Positions 41,394-50,030 of a DNA stretch of 64,000 bases are shown in pieces (within the stretch, counting starts at the first letter, position 1; every line of letters starts with the position of its first letter). Under the pieces are notes generated by a model. That model was not told where the DNA came from. It did not search any database and saw nothing but the letters and a program-made list of their open reading frames with translations. Source of the DNA: Fibrobacter sp. UWR3 (lineage in GTDB: Bacteria; Fibrobacterota; Fibrobacteria; Fibrobacterales; Fibrobacteraceae); assembly GCF_900143055.1 (NCBI RefSeq), contig NZ_FRCW01000004.1, forward strand, positions 186,001-250,000, written 5' to 3'. The position numbers were made by a program, and so were the translations under genes.

Positions 41394-42104
41394 ATGCGCC
41401 TTTTGATGGTCATTCTTCTGGTTGCGGTCTCAGCCTTTTCGCAGGTAGTTATTACCGTCGACGAGAACGTGAGCAAGAACCAGGACAAGAGCCTCTGGCT
41501 TGCGCTCGGGGCGTCGGCCTTGCTACCCGGTATGGGCGAACTTTACTTGGACGAGCGCTCGCTGGTCAAGCCGTTCGTGTGGACGGATGCCGCCCTCTGG
41601 CTTACTGCAATCGGGTCGTATTTCATTGGTGAACGCTACATCACCTCGGCGCACGGCTACGCGGTGCGCCATGCGGGCCTCACTACGGATAGCAAGGATG
41701 TTTCTCTCCTCAATACTGTGGGCGACTACCGCAGCCGCGGGGGAGTCGCCGGCCAGAATTCCTCTCCCGATATGGACGAGGACTACAACCAGGCGATGAT
41801 CCGTGCGGGCAAGGCGATTGACGACGAATACAGCGAGAGCATCCAGTGGGACTGGGGCTCGAGCGACAATCCCGAATCGACCGAGCGTATCGAGGAGTAC
41901 AAGAGCCGCCTGCGCCATTTCCGCGTGAGCCGCATTGTATTCCAGGTTTCTGTCGGCGCGCTGGTGCTTAACCGCGTGGTCTCGATTCTTGACGTGATGC
42001 GCGTCTACCGGGCGACATCGTCCAGGTCCTTTTCGCAGCGGATGGAATTTGCGCCCGAGTTCCTGGAAGACGGCGGCGGAATCCTGATGAACGTGAAGTT
42101 CTAG
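41394..42104 (+). CDS. Envelope protein, short paralogue of the preceding gene
   Basis: 236 residues with a signal peptide (MRLLMVILLVAVSAFSQ), then SLWLALGASALLPGMGELYL, TDAALWLTAIGSYFIGERY, a polar middle part, and VSVGALVLNRVVSILDVMRVY, ending ILMNVKF. The order and spacing of these hydrophobic blocks match the upstream protein, so the two genes arose by tandem duplication; this copy lacks the Ser linker. The ATG directly abuts the preceding TAG, so it is co-translated. Confidence 0.75.
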   Translation: MRLLMVILLVAVSAFSQVVITVDENVSKNQDKSLWLALGASALLPGMGELYLDERSLVKPFVWTDAALWLTAIGSYFIGERYITSAHGYAVRHAGLTTDSKDVSLLNTVGDYRSRGGVAGQNSSPDMDEDYNQAMIRAGKAIDDEYSESIQWDWGSSDNPESTERIEEYKSRLRHFRVSRIVFQVSVGALVLNRVVSILDVMRVYRATSSRSFSQRMEFAPEFLEDGGGILMNVKF

Positions 42105-42126
42105 GCTGTGGTTGCGGGGTATCGCG

Positions 42127-43269
42127 GTGAAGAATATTCTCGTCATGGCGTTGCTCTGTTCCCTTTGCCTAGCTTCTTGCAGCAACAGTGTTTCCTATTC
42201 AGAAGATTCTACCGATGTTCCCGTGCTGGAATGGACTTGGGTCCCTTATGATTCGGACGTATTGCAGATTTCCGGGCGCACCAATTACGAAAAAGGCGAC
42301 TTCCTGATTCTTTCGTGGTCGGCGTCTTCCGTTACGATTGCCTTTCGCGGAACCGCCCTGGAGATGAAGGGCTGGACAAACAATATCGTCTATCTTGATG
42401 TCTTTGTGGATGGGGAAGAAGACCCTTCCTCCCTGATAAAGCTTACCTATTCCGAGGAAGATTCGCTGAACGAGCCTGTATCTGTACCTGTAGTTTCGGA
42501 CCTGCCCTATGGCGAACATGTTGTTACTTTGTATAAAAGGACTGGCAGCAACTTTGGTGACTGGCGCGTGTATGGAATGCGGGTGCTGGGCCGTGCGGAG
42601 AAGGATTTGTTGCCCGCTAGGCCGGAGCGCCGGATTGAGTTTGTCGGGAATTCTATTGCCTGCGGTTGCGATGTGCTGATGCCTGTGCCGGGGCAGGAAT
42701 TTGACCTGTATTTTGAAAGCTCATACTACAGTTATGCAGGGCAGACGGCAAAGATGCTACATGCGGAGGAACATAACATCTGTAGCGGCGGTCACGGGGT
42801 CTATCTCAATTACGATGGTTCTACGGCCCTTGCTCTTCCGGTTGTGTATAACAGGACGGCGACGCTGTCGCTCGATGCGGTTGCATGGGACCATAGCAAG
42901 TGGCATCCCGATATTGTCGTGGTAAACCTGGGCACGAACGATTTTGCAAGCAGGATGATTGATTCTACCCGATTTGTGAACGCGACCGTAAACTTTATCC
43001 GAAAGATACGTTCTTACCATCCGGAGGCAAAGATTGTATTGCTGGATGGCCCGATGCTTACCGGGGATTACATGGTGAGATGCCGCCAGTACCTGGACAC
43101 CGCGAAGGCGATTCTTGAAGGCGAGGGTGTTGATGAATTGTACAGGTTCTCGTTTGACCCGCATGGAGAGTCTGCGTATAACGTTTACTACCACCCGACA
43201 AGGGAAGAGGCCGCTGCGGATGCCCAAAGCCTGACCGCGTGGATACGCTCGGAATTCGGGTGGAATTAG
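42127..43269 (+). CDS. Lipoprotein SGNH esterase, CE2-like
   Basis: 380 residues from a GTG that opens a lipoprotein signal (KNILVMALLCSLCLASC, lipobox LASC); the frame continues upstream to a TTG inside the intergenic part. An N-terminal jelly-roll-like domain (about 35-155) precedes an SGNH hydrolase domain: RIEFVGNSIACGCD (Ser; block I has GNS rather than GDS), VVVNLGTNDFA (block III) and a C-terminal YYHPTREEA with the His. This two-domain order is that of family CE2 acetyl esterases, which remove acetyl groups from xylan or mannan. Surface anchoring would suit a polymer substrate. Family call fairly good; substrate inferred. Confidence 0.8.
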   Translation: MKNILVMALLCSLCLASCSNSVSYSEDSTDVPVLEWTWVPYDSDVLQISGRTNYEKGDFLILSWSASSVTIAFRGTALEMKGWTNNIVYLDVFVDGEEDPSSLIKLTYSEEDSLNEPVSVPVVSDLPYGEHVVTLYKRTGSNFGDWRVYGMRVLGRAEKDLLPARPERRIEFVGNSIACGCDVLMPVPGQEFDLYFESSYYSYAGQTAKMLHAEEHNICSGGHGVYLNYDGSTALALPVVYNRTATLSLDAVAWDHSKWHPDIVVVNLGTNDFASRMIDSTRFVNATVNFIRKIRSYHPEAKIVLLDGPMLTGDYMVRCRQYLDTAKAILEGEGVDELYRFSFDPHGESAYNVYYHPTREEAAADAQSLTAWIRSEFGWN

Positions 43270-43318
43270 GGGCGAGGTTTTGTTTTTTTCTAGATTTTGC
43301 AACCAATTGATACCCTCT

Positions 43319-44449
43319 ATGCATCTAAATAGCGTGAAAAAGTTTACTGTATTCGTTTTTGTAGCCCTTTTCCTTGCCGCCTGCGGTGGCGAAGATTCCG
43401 CTGCGAGCGGTGCGAAGGGTGCCGGTGCTCCGGGCAAGGGTGGCCCGAGCGGGAAAGGCGGACCGGGAGGCAGGCCTGCACGCGAGATTGCTGTGGAAGG
43501 CTATATTGCCGAAGCCCACGAGGGCGGCAAGACGTTCTCTGCGATGGCGACGCTCGAACCCCTCAACAGTGTGGAACTGACCGCGGCAACATCCGGCAGA
43601 CTCATGAACCTTTATGCGAAGGACGGCGCCCAGGTGCAGAAGGGCACGCTCCTTGCAAAGATTGACGATTCCGAACTCAGGGCGCAGCTCAAGCAGGCGG
43701 AATCGAACAAGCAGCTCGCCCAGCAGAAGTACGACCGCGCGAAGGGGCTCTACGAGAAGGATGGTGCGACGAAGGCCGACATGGAAGCGGCGGAAGCGTC
43801 GCTCAAGTCTGCGGAAGCGTCGGTGGAACTCATCAGGGCGCAGATTGCGAAGACCGAAGTTCGTGCCCCGTTCGCTGGCAAGCTCGGTTTCGTGAACGTT
43901 TCGGTGGGCGCGTGGCTCACGACCGGGACCTCGGTCGCAACTCTCAGCGAAGTGAAGAAGTTGAAGGCGAAATTCGCCCTCCCGCAGCGCTATGCATCGG
44001 CCCTCAAGCCGGGCGATGCCGTGGAACTCAAGGACGAGGAACGCAATATTTCTGCAAGCGGCAAGGTGAAGGCCCTGGAAGCGGGACTTTCGGAAAGTAG
44101 CCGTACCCGCCAGGTGTTGGTGGAAGTCAATAACGCAGGGGGCGAACTCCTTGCGGGTTCTTATGCGAAGGTGAATGTGACTATGCAGGCGGGAGTCGCA
44201 AAGAGCATCCCGATTCCGGCCGAGGCGTTTACGCTGGACAAGGACGGCGCCTACGTGTTCGTGGCTACGGGCGGGAAGGCGAAAATCAAGCACGTACAGA
44301 CCGGGCTCCGCACGCCGATTACGGTCGATGTGACCGGAGGGCTCGACGAGGGCGATACCGTGATTACTTCGGGCCTCATTAGCCTGCGCGAAGGCATTTC
44401 CGTGCGCATCCGTGAAATCCGCCACAACGCCGATTACGAAGTGGAGTAA
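43319..44449 (+). CDS. RND efflux membrane-fusion lipoprotein
   Basis: 376 residues. Lipoprotein signal (KKFTVFVFVALFLAAC), a Gly/Lys-rich linker, then the adaptor pattern: lipoyl half VELTAATSGRLMNLYAKDGAQVQKG, a helical hairpin (QAESNKQLAQQKYDRAKGLY), lipoyl half RAPFAGKLGFVNVSVG, and beta-barrel and membrane-proximal parts. It bridges the inner-membrane pump to an outer-membrane channel, which is not encoded here. A GTG at 43334 is an alternative start. The pump gene follows by six bases. Confidence 0.92.
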   Translation: MHLNSVKKFTVFVFVALFLAACGGEDSAASGAKGAGAPGKGGPSGKGGPGGRPAREIAVEGYIAEAHEGGKTFSAMATLEPLNSVELTAATSGRLMNLYAKDGAQVQKGTLLAKIDDSELRAQLKQAESNKQLAQQKYDRAKGLYEKDGATKADMEAAEASLKSAEASVELIRAQIAKTEVRAPFAGKLGFVNVSVGAWLTTGTSVATLSEVKKLKAKFALPQRYASALKPGDAVELKDEERNISASGKVKALEAGLSESSRTRQVLVEVNNAGGELLAGSYAKVNVTMQAGVAKSIPIPAEAFTLDKDGAYVFVATGGKAKIKHVQTGLRTPITVDVTGGLDEGDTVITSGLISLREGISVRIREIRHNADYEVE

Positions 44450-44455
44450 ACGCGG

Positions 44456-47400
44456 ATGAGTGTCGCGAACCTTTCCGTACGTCGCCCGGTACTCATGACG
44501 GTGATGGCGCTTGTCATCATCCTGCTCGGTGCGTTTGGCGCAAGCAACCTGGGCGTGCGCGAATACCCGAACGTCGACTATCCCTTGATTCAGGTGCGTA
44601 CCTCGTACCCGGGCGCGAACGCCGCGGTGGTGGAGGCCGAAGTCACCGAAATCTTGGAAGCATCCATCAACAGTGCGTCGGGCATCAAGGCGCTTACCTC
44701 CACGAGCCGAGACGGCTTCTCGTTCATCAACATCGAGTTTGAAACGGGAATGGACTTGGAGGCGGCTGCGAACGAAATCCGCGACCGCGTGAGCCGCGTG
44801 CGCCGCAGACTCCCCGACGATGTGGACGAGCCGACGGTCTACAAGTCTGATAGCGATAACGACCCAATTTTGATGGTGAGCCTCGTGAGCGACAAGCTCG
44901 ATCCGATGGAAGTTTCCGAAATCGCGAACAACTTTGTAAAGGAACGCCTGCAGACCATCAACGGTGTGTCTGAAGTCGCCATCTGGGGCGAAAAGCGCCC
45001 GACGGTGCGCCTGTGGATTGATCCGGTGCGCCTGCAGGCACTTGGCGTTTCGGGAGCCGAGATGTCGGCGGCGCTCAAACGCGGCAACCTGGAACTGCCC
45101 TCCGGTTCTATCGAGGGTAGCGAGACGACGCTTTCTATCCGCACGCTGGGCCGCATTCTGGACCCGAAAGCGTTCGAGAATATCGCGGTAAAGACGGCTG
45201 CCGACGGGACCGTCATCCGCATTTCCGATGTGGCGGATATCCATTACGAACCGAAGGACACGCGTACCGGGTTCCGCCGTAACGGCAAGAACTCCATCAC
45301 GCTCGCCCTGATGGCGCAGCCGGGTAGTAACCACGTGGAAATTGCGAACGAGTTCTACAGGCGCGTGGAGGATATCCGCCGCGAGATTCCCGAGGGCGTG
45401 CAGGTGCTTTACGGGCGTGATACCTCCATCAACATCCGCGCTTCCATCAAGGAGGTGGTGGAAACCATCTTCATCGCGTTCCTGCTGGTGATTGCGATTA
45501 TCTTTGCCTTCCTGCGGCAGGCCCGCACGACGCTCATCCCGATGGTGGTGGTGCCGGTGGCCGTTATCGGAAGCTTCTTCGTGCTGTACCTGTGCGGGTT
45601 CAGTATCAACGTGCTGACCCTGCTTGCGATGGTCTTGGCGATTGGCCTCGTGGTGGACGATGCCATCGTGATTGTGGAAAACATCTACCACAAGATTGAA
45701 CGCGGAATGACGCCCAAGCAGGCGGCGGTCGCGGGTACAAACGAAATCTTCTTCGCGGTGATTGCGACCTCGGTCGTTTTGATGGCGGTGTTCGTGCCGG
45801 TGCTTGCGCTGGGCGGTACAACGGGCTTACTTTTCCGCGAGTTCGTGGCGGTGATGATCGGGACTGTTTTCCTCTCGACGCTCTGTGCGCTTACGCTCTC
45901 GCCGATGCTCTGTTCCAAGTTCCTGAGCCGCCAAAAACAGGGCTGGTTCTTCCGCGTTACCGAGCCGTTCTTTGACTGGCTCAACCGCATTTACGCTGTG
46001 CTTCTCGGTGGGTTCCTCAAGTTGCGATTCTTGCTTTTCCCGGTAGTGGCGGGCCTCCTGGCTATTGCGTACCTCTGCTTCAACAACATGAGTAGCGAGA
46101 TGGCCCCGACGGAAGACTCCAACGCGGTCATGGTGAACCTGAACATGCCCGAAGGCGTGACGCTCACGCGCACCAAGCGCATGGCCGATGCCTTTGCTGA
46201 AGAAGTCATCGCGCTCATGGATACCAACGAGTATACCGAAATTCAGGCGGGCGCTTGGAACGCGGGCAACTCCAGAATGCGCATATTCCTGAACGCTGAC
46301 AAGAAAGCGCGCCGCCCGCAGAGCGAAATCGCCCGCAGCATCCAAGTGCTCGGTAATGAGTACCCCGATTTGCGCGTGATGGTTTTTGAACCGCAGAGCA
46401 TCAGCACGCAGCGCGGTGGCCTCCCGGTACAGTTTGTGTTGCAGGCCCCGAATATTGAAATCTTGCGCACGCTCGTGCCCAAGTTCGAGGAAGAGGCGAG
46501 CAAGAGCCCGGTGTTCAGCGTGGTGAACACGAACCTGAGATTCACGAAGCCCGAATTGCATATCGAGATTCTGCGCGACAAGGCGAACGAGGAAGGCGTT
46601 TCGGTGAACGACATCGCGCAGGCGGTGCAACTTGCGATAAGCGATCAGAGTTATGGCGAATTCTACAAGGACGGACGCCAGTACGATATCATCGGTGCGG
46701 TGGGTTACCAGTATCGCAGTATGCCCGAGAACATCTCGATGCTCACGGTCAAGAACGCGAAGGGCGAACTTGTGAGTCTCGATAACTTCATTACGTTCAG
46801 CGAGCAGTCCGCATCGCCGTCGCTCCCGCGATTCAACCGATTCTCTGCGGCCACCATCCAGGCGGGCCTTGTTCCCGGGAAGACGATTGGCGACGGCGTG
46901 GAGGAGATGCGCCGGATTGCGAAGCACCTCCTGAAGGATTACCCGAGCGTGAGTACCGCATTGAGCGGGTCGTCGAAGGAGTTCGAGGAAAGTTCCAGCG
47001 GGCTCTACATCGTGTTCCTCTTGGCGCTTGCGCTTGTGTTCCTGGTGCTTGCGGGGCAATTCGAAAGTTTCCGCGCTCCCTTCGTGATATTCTTTACGGT
47101 GCCTCTTGCGCTTGCGGGCGCGCTCGCCTGCCTGTTCATTACCGGCCAGACGCTCAATATCTTTAGCGAGATTGCGCTCATCTTGCTTATCGCACTCGTG
47201 ACGAAGAACGGCATATTGATTGTGGAATTTGCAAACCAGATTGCGGCGAATACCGGGTGCTCTAAGCTCGAGGCGGCTCGGCTAGCGGCTGAACGCCGCT
47301 TCCGCCCAATCCTCATGACGAGCCTTTCCACAGTGTTGGGCGCGGTGCCGCTCATCATGACCGGCACCCCGAGCCGCATTGCGATGGGCATCGCCATTGC

Positions 47401-47515
47401 GGGTGGCCTCACGTTTGCCACGTTCCTCTCGCTGTTTATTGTGCCTGCGGCCTACAGCTTCTTTGCGGGCAAGGTCGATGCAACGACTGCTACCGACGCG
47501 TCGAAAATGGCATAG
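44456..47515 (+). CDS. RND-family efflux pump, inner-membrane permease
   Basis: 1019 residues with the AcrB/MdtB layout: MSVANLSVRRPVLMTVMALV, a periplasmic porter part (RTSYPGANAAVVEAEVTEIL), the TM4 motif LAIGLVVDDAIVIVENI with the two proton-relay Asp, an internal second half, and C-terminal LIALVTKNGILIVEFANQI. It exports drugs or other amphiphiles using the proton gradient. Sequence looks intact. The regulator and TolC-like partner are elsewhere. Confidence 0.95.
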   Translation: MSVANLSVRRPVLMTVMALVIILLGAFGASNLGVREYPNVDYPLIQVRTSYPGANAAVVEAEVTEILEASINSASGIKALTSTSRDGFSFINIEFETGMDLEAAANEIRDRVSRVRRRLPDDVDEPTVYKSDSDNDPILMVSLVSDKLDPMEVSEIANNFVKERLQTINGVSEVAIWGEKRPTVRLWIDPVRLQALGVSGAEMSAALKRGNLELPSGSIEGSETTLSIRTLGRILDPKAFENIAVKTAADGTVIRISDVADIHYEPKDTRTGFRRNGKNSITLALMAQPGSNHVEIANEFYRRVEDIRREIPEGVQVLYGRDTSINIRASIKEVVETIFIAFLLVIAIIFAFLRQARTTLIPMVVVPVAVIGSFFVLYLCGFSINVLTLLAMVLAIGLVVDDAIVIVENIYHKIERGMTPKQAAVAGTNEIFFAVIATSVVLMAVFVPVLALGGTTGLLFREFVAVMIGTVFLSTLCALTLSPMLCSKFLSRQKQGWFFRVTEPFFDWLNRIYAVLLGGFLKLRFLLFPVVAGLLAIAYLCFNNMSSEMAPTEDSNAVMVNLNMPEGVTLTRTKRMADAFAEEVIALMDTNEYTEIQAGAWNAGNSRMRIFLNADKKARRPQSEIARSIQVLGNEYPDLRVMVFEPQSISTQRGGLPVQFVLQAPNIEILRTLVPKFEEEASKSPVFSVVNTNLRFTKPELHIEILRDKANEEGVSVNDIAQAVQLAISDQSYGEFYKDGRQYDIIGAVGYQYRSMPENISMLTVKNAKGELVSLDNFITFSEQSASPSLPRFNRFSAATIQAGLVPGKTIGDGVEEMRRIAKHLLKDYPSVSTALSGSSKEFEESSSGLYIVFLLALALVFLVLAGQFESFRAPFVIFFTVPLALAGALACLFITGQTLNIFSEIALILLIALVTKNGILIVEFANQIAANTGCSKLEAARLAAERRFRPILMTSLSTVLGAVPLIMTGTPSRIAMGIAIAGGLTFATFLSLFIVPAAYSFFAGKVDATTATDASKMA

Positions 47516-47537
47516 TCGCTCACGGTGGCGTAGCCGT

Positions 47538-47819
47538 TTACTTTACCATCTGGAAAACTTTCTCGCCTTCGCGGCTCATGCCGTACTTGGTGCGGAGTAT
47601 TTCTTCCTTGTAGAGCGAGTCGTTCTGGAGGCGTTCAATTTCGGACTTGTAGTCATCGATGATGCCCTTGAGCGAATCTACCTTGTACTCGTATTCCGTT
47701 ATCAGGTGCTCGATCTTTTTTTGCTCGAAGAGGTTGCCCTTGCTGAAGAACAACTGCAGCACAAGAACGCCTATGAAGAACAGGAAGGCGAGTATAAAGA
47801 TGTAGATTCTCTTGTGCAT
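47538..47819 (-). CDS. FtsB/DivIC-family septum protein
   Basis: 93 residues: one TM segment (IYIFILAFLFFIGVLVLQLFF) followed by a coiled coil (YEYKVDSLKGIIDDYKSEIERL) and LRTKYGMSREGEKVF, the usual FtsB/DivIC ending (R-x-G-x-x-x-x-G-E). It should act with FtsL and FtsQ at the division site. The ATG overlaps the dprA stop (TGATG). Confidence 0.85.
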   Translation of the reverse strand: MHKRIYIFILAFLFFIGVLVLQLFFSKGNLFEQKKIEHLITEYEYKVDSLKGIIDDYKSEIERLQNDSLYKEEILRTKYGMSREGEKVFQMVK

Positions 47820-48733
47820 CAGGTGGCTCCGTTGAAATGGAAACTGAAGTTGTCTTCGGTGTAGGCAAGCCCAGCCATTTCTAGTTCCGTCAATATAGTT
47901 AAAAGTTGATTCACGTCAAGGCTAGATTCCGATTGAAGTTCAGAAAATGTTTTGCGGAATCCGTTAACTTTCAAAAAGAACTTTTTGGTGTCGTCGCTCA
48001 GGTTGCAGCCTGCAAGCGAGAGTTCCTCGAAACTGATGCCCCCGCTCTTGGGGAGCCCGAGTGCGGTACATAAACTTTCTGGCCGGAATATCGGCTTGGC
48101 GATGCCCCTGTCGAGCAAGTCGTTCGCGCCGCTCGCCACTTCGCTGTCGAAATCTCCGGGAACGGCGAACAGTTCCCGCGAATCCTTGCGCGCGAATTCC
48201 GCAGTAAGCAGAGCCCCTCCTTTTTTCTTGCTCTGGACGATGACTGTTGCCCTGCTGAGGCCCGCAATAATCCTGTTCCTTGCAGGGAAATTGCTCTTGT
48301 ATGCGACTACGTCGGGTTCGAACTGGCTTACGAGTGCTCCGCCTGCATCCAAGATGCGCTTGGCGAGGTCCCCGCGGCTTCCCTCGATTCTCGTGTTCAG
48401 TCCCTGCGCGAGGACTGCGATTGTCGGGATGCCTGCCTCGAGTGCCGCCTCGTGGCACAGGCTGTCGATGCCCTGCGCGAGTCCCGAGATGACGATGGCA
48501 TGAGTCCCCTTGAGCGAGAATACGAGCCGCTTGCAGAGTTCGCGAGCGTTGTTGCCTGGCCTGCGGGTGCCGACCATCGCAATCCCCACGGGAGTCTTAC
48601 TGGCGTCACTTTCCGGCGATGTCGGGGGAGGGAGCGTTCCCCTTGCGTAGATGAATTCGGGTTTGTGTGTGGAACTGCCGAGCAGGAGCGGAAAATCCCC
48701 TGCCTCGATGCGGTAAATATCAGTGCTGTTCAT
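47819..48733 (-). CDS. dprA: DNA-processing protein DprA (short form)
   Basis: 304 residues. Rossmann-like core with AMVGTRRPGNNARELCKRL, ISGLAQGIDSLCHEAAL, IAVLAQGLNTRIEGSRGDL, NFPARNRIIAGLSRATVIVQ and ELFAVPGDFDSEVASGAN, followed by a C-terminal winged-helix-like part (TFSELQSESSLDVNQLLTIL). DprA loads RecA on incoming single strands in natural transformation. The N-terminal SAM-like domain found in many DprA proteins is almost absent here (the core begins near residue 45). It is followed by a division gene in the same coupled unit. Confidence 0.92.
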   Translation of the reverse strand: MNSTDIYRIEAGDFPLLLGSSTHKPEFIYARGTLPPPTSPESDASKTPVGIAMVGTRRPGNNARELCKRLVFSLKGTHAIVISGLAQGIDSLCHEAALEAGIPTIAVLAQGLNTRIEGSRGDLAKRILDAGGALVSQFEPDVVAYKSNFPARNRIIAGLSRATVIVQSKKKGGALLTAEFARKDSRELFAVPGDFDSEVASGANDLLDRGIAKPIFRPESLCTALGLPKSGGISFEELSLAGCNLSDDTKKFFLKVNGFRKTFSELQSESSLDVNQLLTILTELEMAGLAYTEDNFSFHFNGAT

Positions 48734-48947
48734 GGTGAATCCAGTGAAAGCGCTATAAGGAACATGCCGCGCGTTTTTTGATAAACGTTTGTGGCAATCG
48801 CCCGGGTCCGGAAAGTCCGGTACCTGTATTTAGCCTAGGCCCAAGAGGAATATAGTAATTATGTGAGGTGTGTAATGTGTGATGTGGAAATTATAATTAG
48901 TCATTTCACATTCCACATTTCACATTTGATTATCTATCTTTGATATT

Positions 48948-49745
48948 ATGAAATATACCTTTGCCGACTTAGTCGATATTTTGAAGCGTCTCCGTGCCGA
49001 AGATGGATGCCCGTGGGACCGTGCTCAGGATACGCACACGCTCTTGCCGTACCTGGTAGAAGAAAGCAGCGAGTTTATCGATGCCGCGATGGAAGGCGAC
49101 AAGGCTCACATGTGCGAGGAACTCGGCGACGTGCTTTTGCAGGTGGTTTTCCATGCGCAGGTTTGCAAGGAAAGTGGCGATTTCAATATCGACGACGTGG
49201 TGCAGGGAATTTGCGAGAAGATGATTCGCAGGCATCCGCACGTTTTTGGCGATGCGCAGGTGGATACGGCAGGCGAGGTGAGCCGACGTTGGGAAAAGAT
49301 CAAGGCCCAGGAAGCGCTACACCAGAAGGATGCCGACAAGTCCGTTATGGATAAGGTAAGCAAGAGCATGCCGACGCTCGCCCGCACGCAGGATATCATC
49401 CGCAGGGTAGCGAAGGTCGGCTTTGATTGGGGCGAATCCGCTCCCGTATTCGACAAGGCTCAGGAGGAATTCGCGGAATTTCGTGCCGAGATGGAGAAGG
49501 TCACTCCCGAAAATGCGAATACCGACCGCCTGGAAGACGAGTTCGGCGATATCATGTTCTGCCTCGTGAACGTGGCGCGCCATAGCGGGTTCAATGCCGA
49601 CGTGGCACTCCGCCGCGCAAATGCGAAGTTCGAAAAACGCTTCCGCGAGGTGGATCGCCTTGCCCGCGAGCAGGGGAAGGCCCTGCCCGAATTTGGTCTG
49701 GAAGGCCTGCAGCAGCTGTGGAAGCAGGCTAAGCAGAAAACCTGA
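48948..49745 (+). CDS. mazG: Nucleoside triphosphate pyrophosphohydrolase MazG
   Basis: 265 residues, the length of E. coli MazG. First MazG domain: RLRAEDGCPWDRAQDTHTL, YLVEESSEFIDAAMEGD and CEELGDVLLQVVFHAQ; second: QEEFAEFRAEME and EDEFGDIMFCLVNVARH. It hydrolyses NTPs to NMP and pyrophosphate, clearing non-canonical nucleotides. TATCTT (48935-48940) lies seven bases before the ATG. An imperfect inverted repeat TGTGATGTGGAA (48878-48889) with TTCCACATTTCACA (48911-48924) lies just upstream. Confidence 0.95.
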   Translation: MKYTFADLVDILKRLRAEDGCPWDRAQDTHTLLPYLVEESSEFIDAAMEGDKAHMCEELGDVLLQVVFHAQVCKESGDFNIDDVVQGICEKMIRRHPHVFGDAQVDTAGEVSRRWEKIKAQEALHQKDADKSVMDKVSKSMPTLARTQDIIRRVAKVGFDWGESAPVFDKAQEEFAEFRAEMEKVTPENANTDRLEDEFGDIMFCLVNVARHSGFNADVALRRANAKFEKRFREVDRLAREQGKALPEFGLEGLQQLWKQAKQKT

Positions 49746-49753
49746 TGTAACTT

Positions 49754-49812
49754 ATTCCACGTTGGAATGTTCCTTGCGGGAACTGCTTCTTGTGAAAAAC
49801 TTTGTTCACAAG
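49754..49812 (+). other. Three tandem hairpins after mazG
   Basis: ATTCCA/TGGAAT (49754-49768), GTTCC/GGAAC (49769-49783) and CTTGTGAA/TTCACAAG (49789-49812), all perfect. No T-run follows, so this is not a classical terminator. It lies directly before the candidate small-RNA promoter. Confidence 0.6.
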
Positions 49813-49832
49813 GGCGTTTTATGGGGTATATT
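49805..49832 (+). promoter_or_regulatory. Promoter of an orphan transcript
   Basis: TTCACA (49805-49810), 16-base spacer, TATATT (49827-49832). No open reading frame starts behind it; a strong terminator follows about 105 bases later. The -35 overlaps the third hairpin. Confidence 0.4.
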
Positions 49833-49837
49833 ATGGA

Positions 49838-49957
49838 TGTGCTTCCAGTCAGTCCTGGTTCTAGAGAAGGGATGCCGGATCGAATCGCGGGGTAGGACTC
49901 ATTGGGTGTACGCTTTCTATTCCAAAAAAAGCACTCGGTCTTCGGGCCGGGTGTTTT
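49838..49957 (+). ncRNA. Candidate small RNA with a long hairpin
   Basis: Transcript defined by the promoter at 49805-49832 and the terminator ending at 49957. Its first 80 bases fold into one long imperfect hairpin: AGTCCT pairs with AGGACT, flanked by two more helices of six and about five pairs separated by single mismatches (5' arm from about GTGCTTCCAG, 3' arm to GGGTGTACG). It lacks the SRP RNA core, and is too short for 6S RNA, so I cannot name it. Confidence 0.4.
49931..49957 (+). terminator. Intrinsic terminator of the orphan transcript
   Basis: CACTCGGTC, TTCG loop, GGCCGGGTG with G-T pairs, then six T. Strong form. Confidence 0.8.
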
Positions 49958-49995
49958 TTGTGGTGTAAACCCGCAATTTATTGGTGTTTTGGATA

Positions 49996-50024
49996 TTGAA
50001 ACTTGCTCAAATGTTTAGTATATT
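49996..50024 (+). promoter_or_regulatory. uvrA promoter, predicted leaderless
   Basis: TTGAAA (49996-50001), 17-base spacer, TATATT (50019-50024), six bases before the ATG at 50031. With normal spacing transcription would begin on the start codon. Confidence 0.65.
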
Positions 50025-50030
50025 TGGGAC

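Noticed and set aside
43325-45691. 788-codon open frame antisense to the RND genes, and similar long antisense frames at 51954-54263, 55478-57751 and 8407-9921
   Set aside because: They are mirror images of strongly biased coding sequence (high GC in third codon positions). Their translations show no family motifs, while the sense strands encode clear proteins.
48808-48820. CCGGA/TCCGG stem between dprA and mazG as a terminator
   Set aside because: The genes diverge from this interval, no T-run follows, and the stem is short.
49838-49957. SRP (4.5S) RNA or 6S RNA
   Set aside because: The SRP core GGAAGGAAGCAGCC or a variant is absent, and the unit is shorter than 6S RNA with no clear central bubble.
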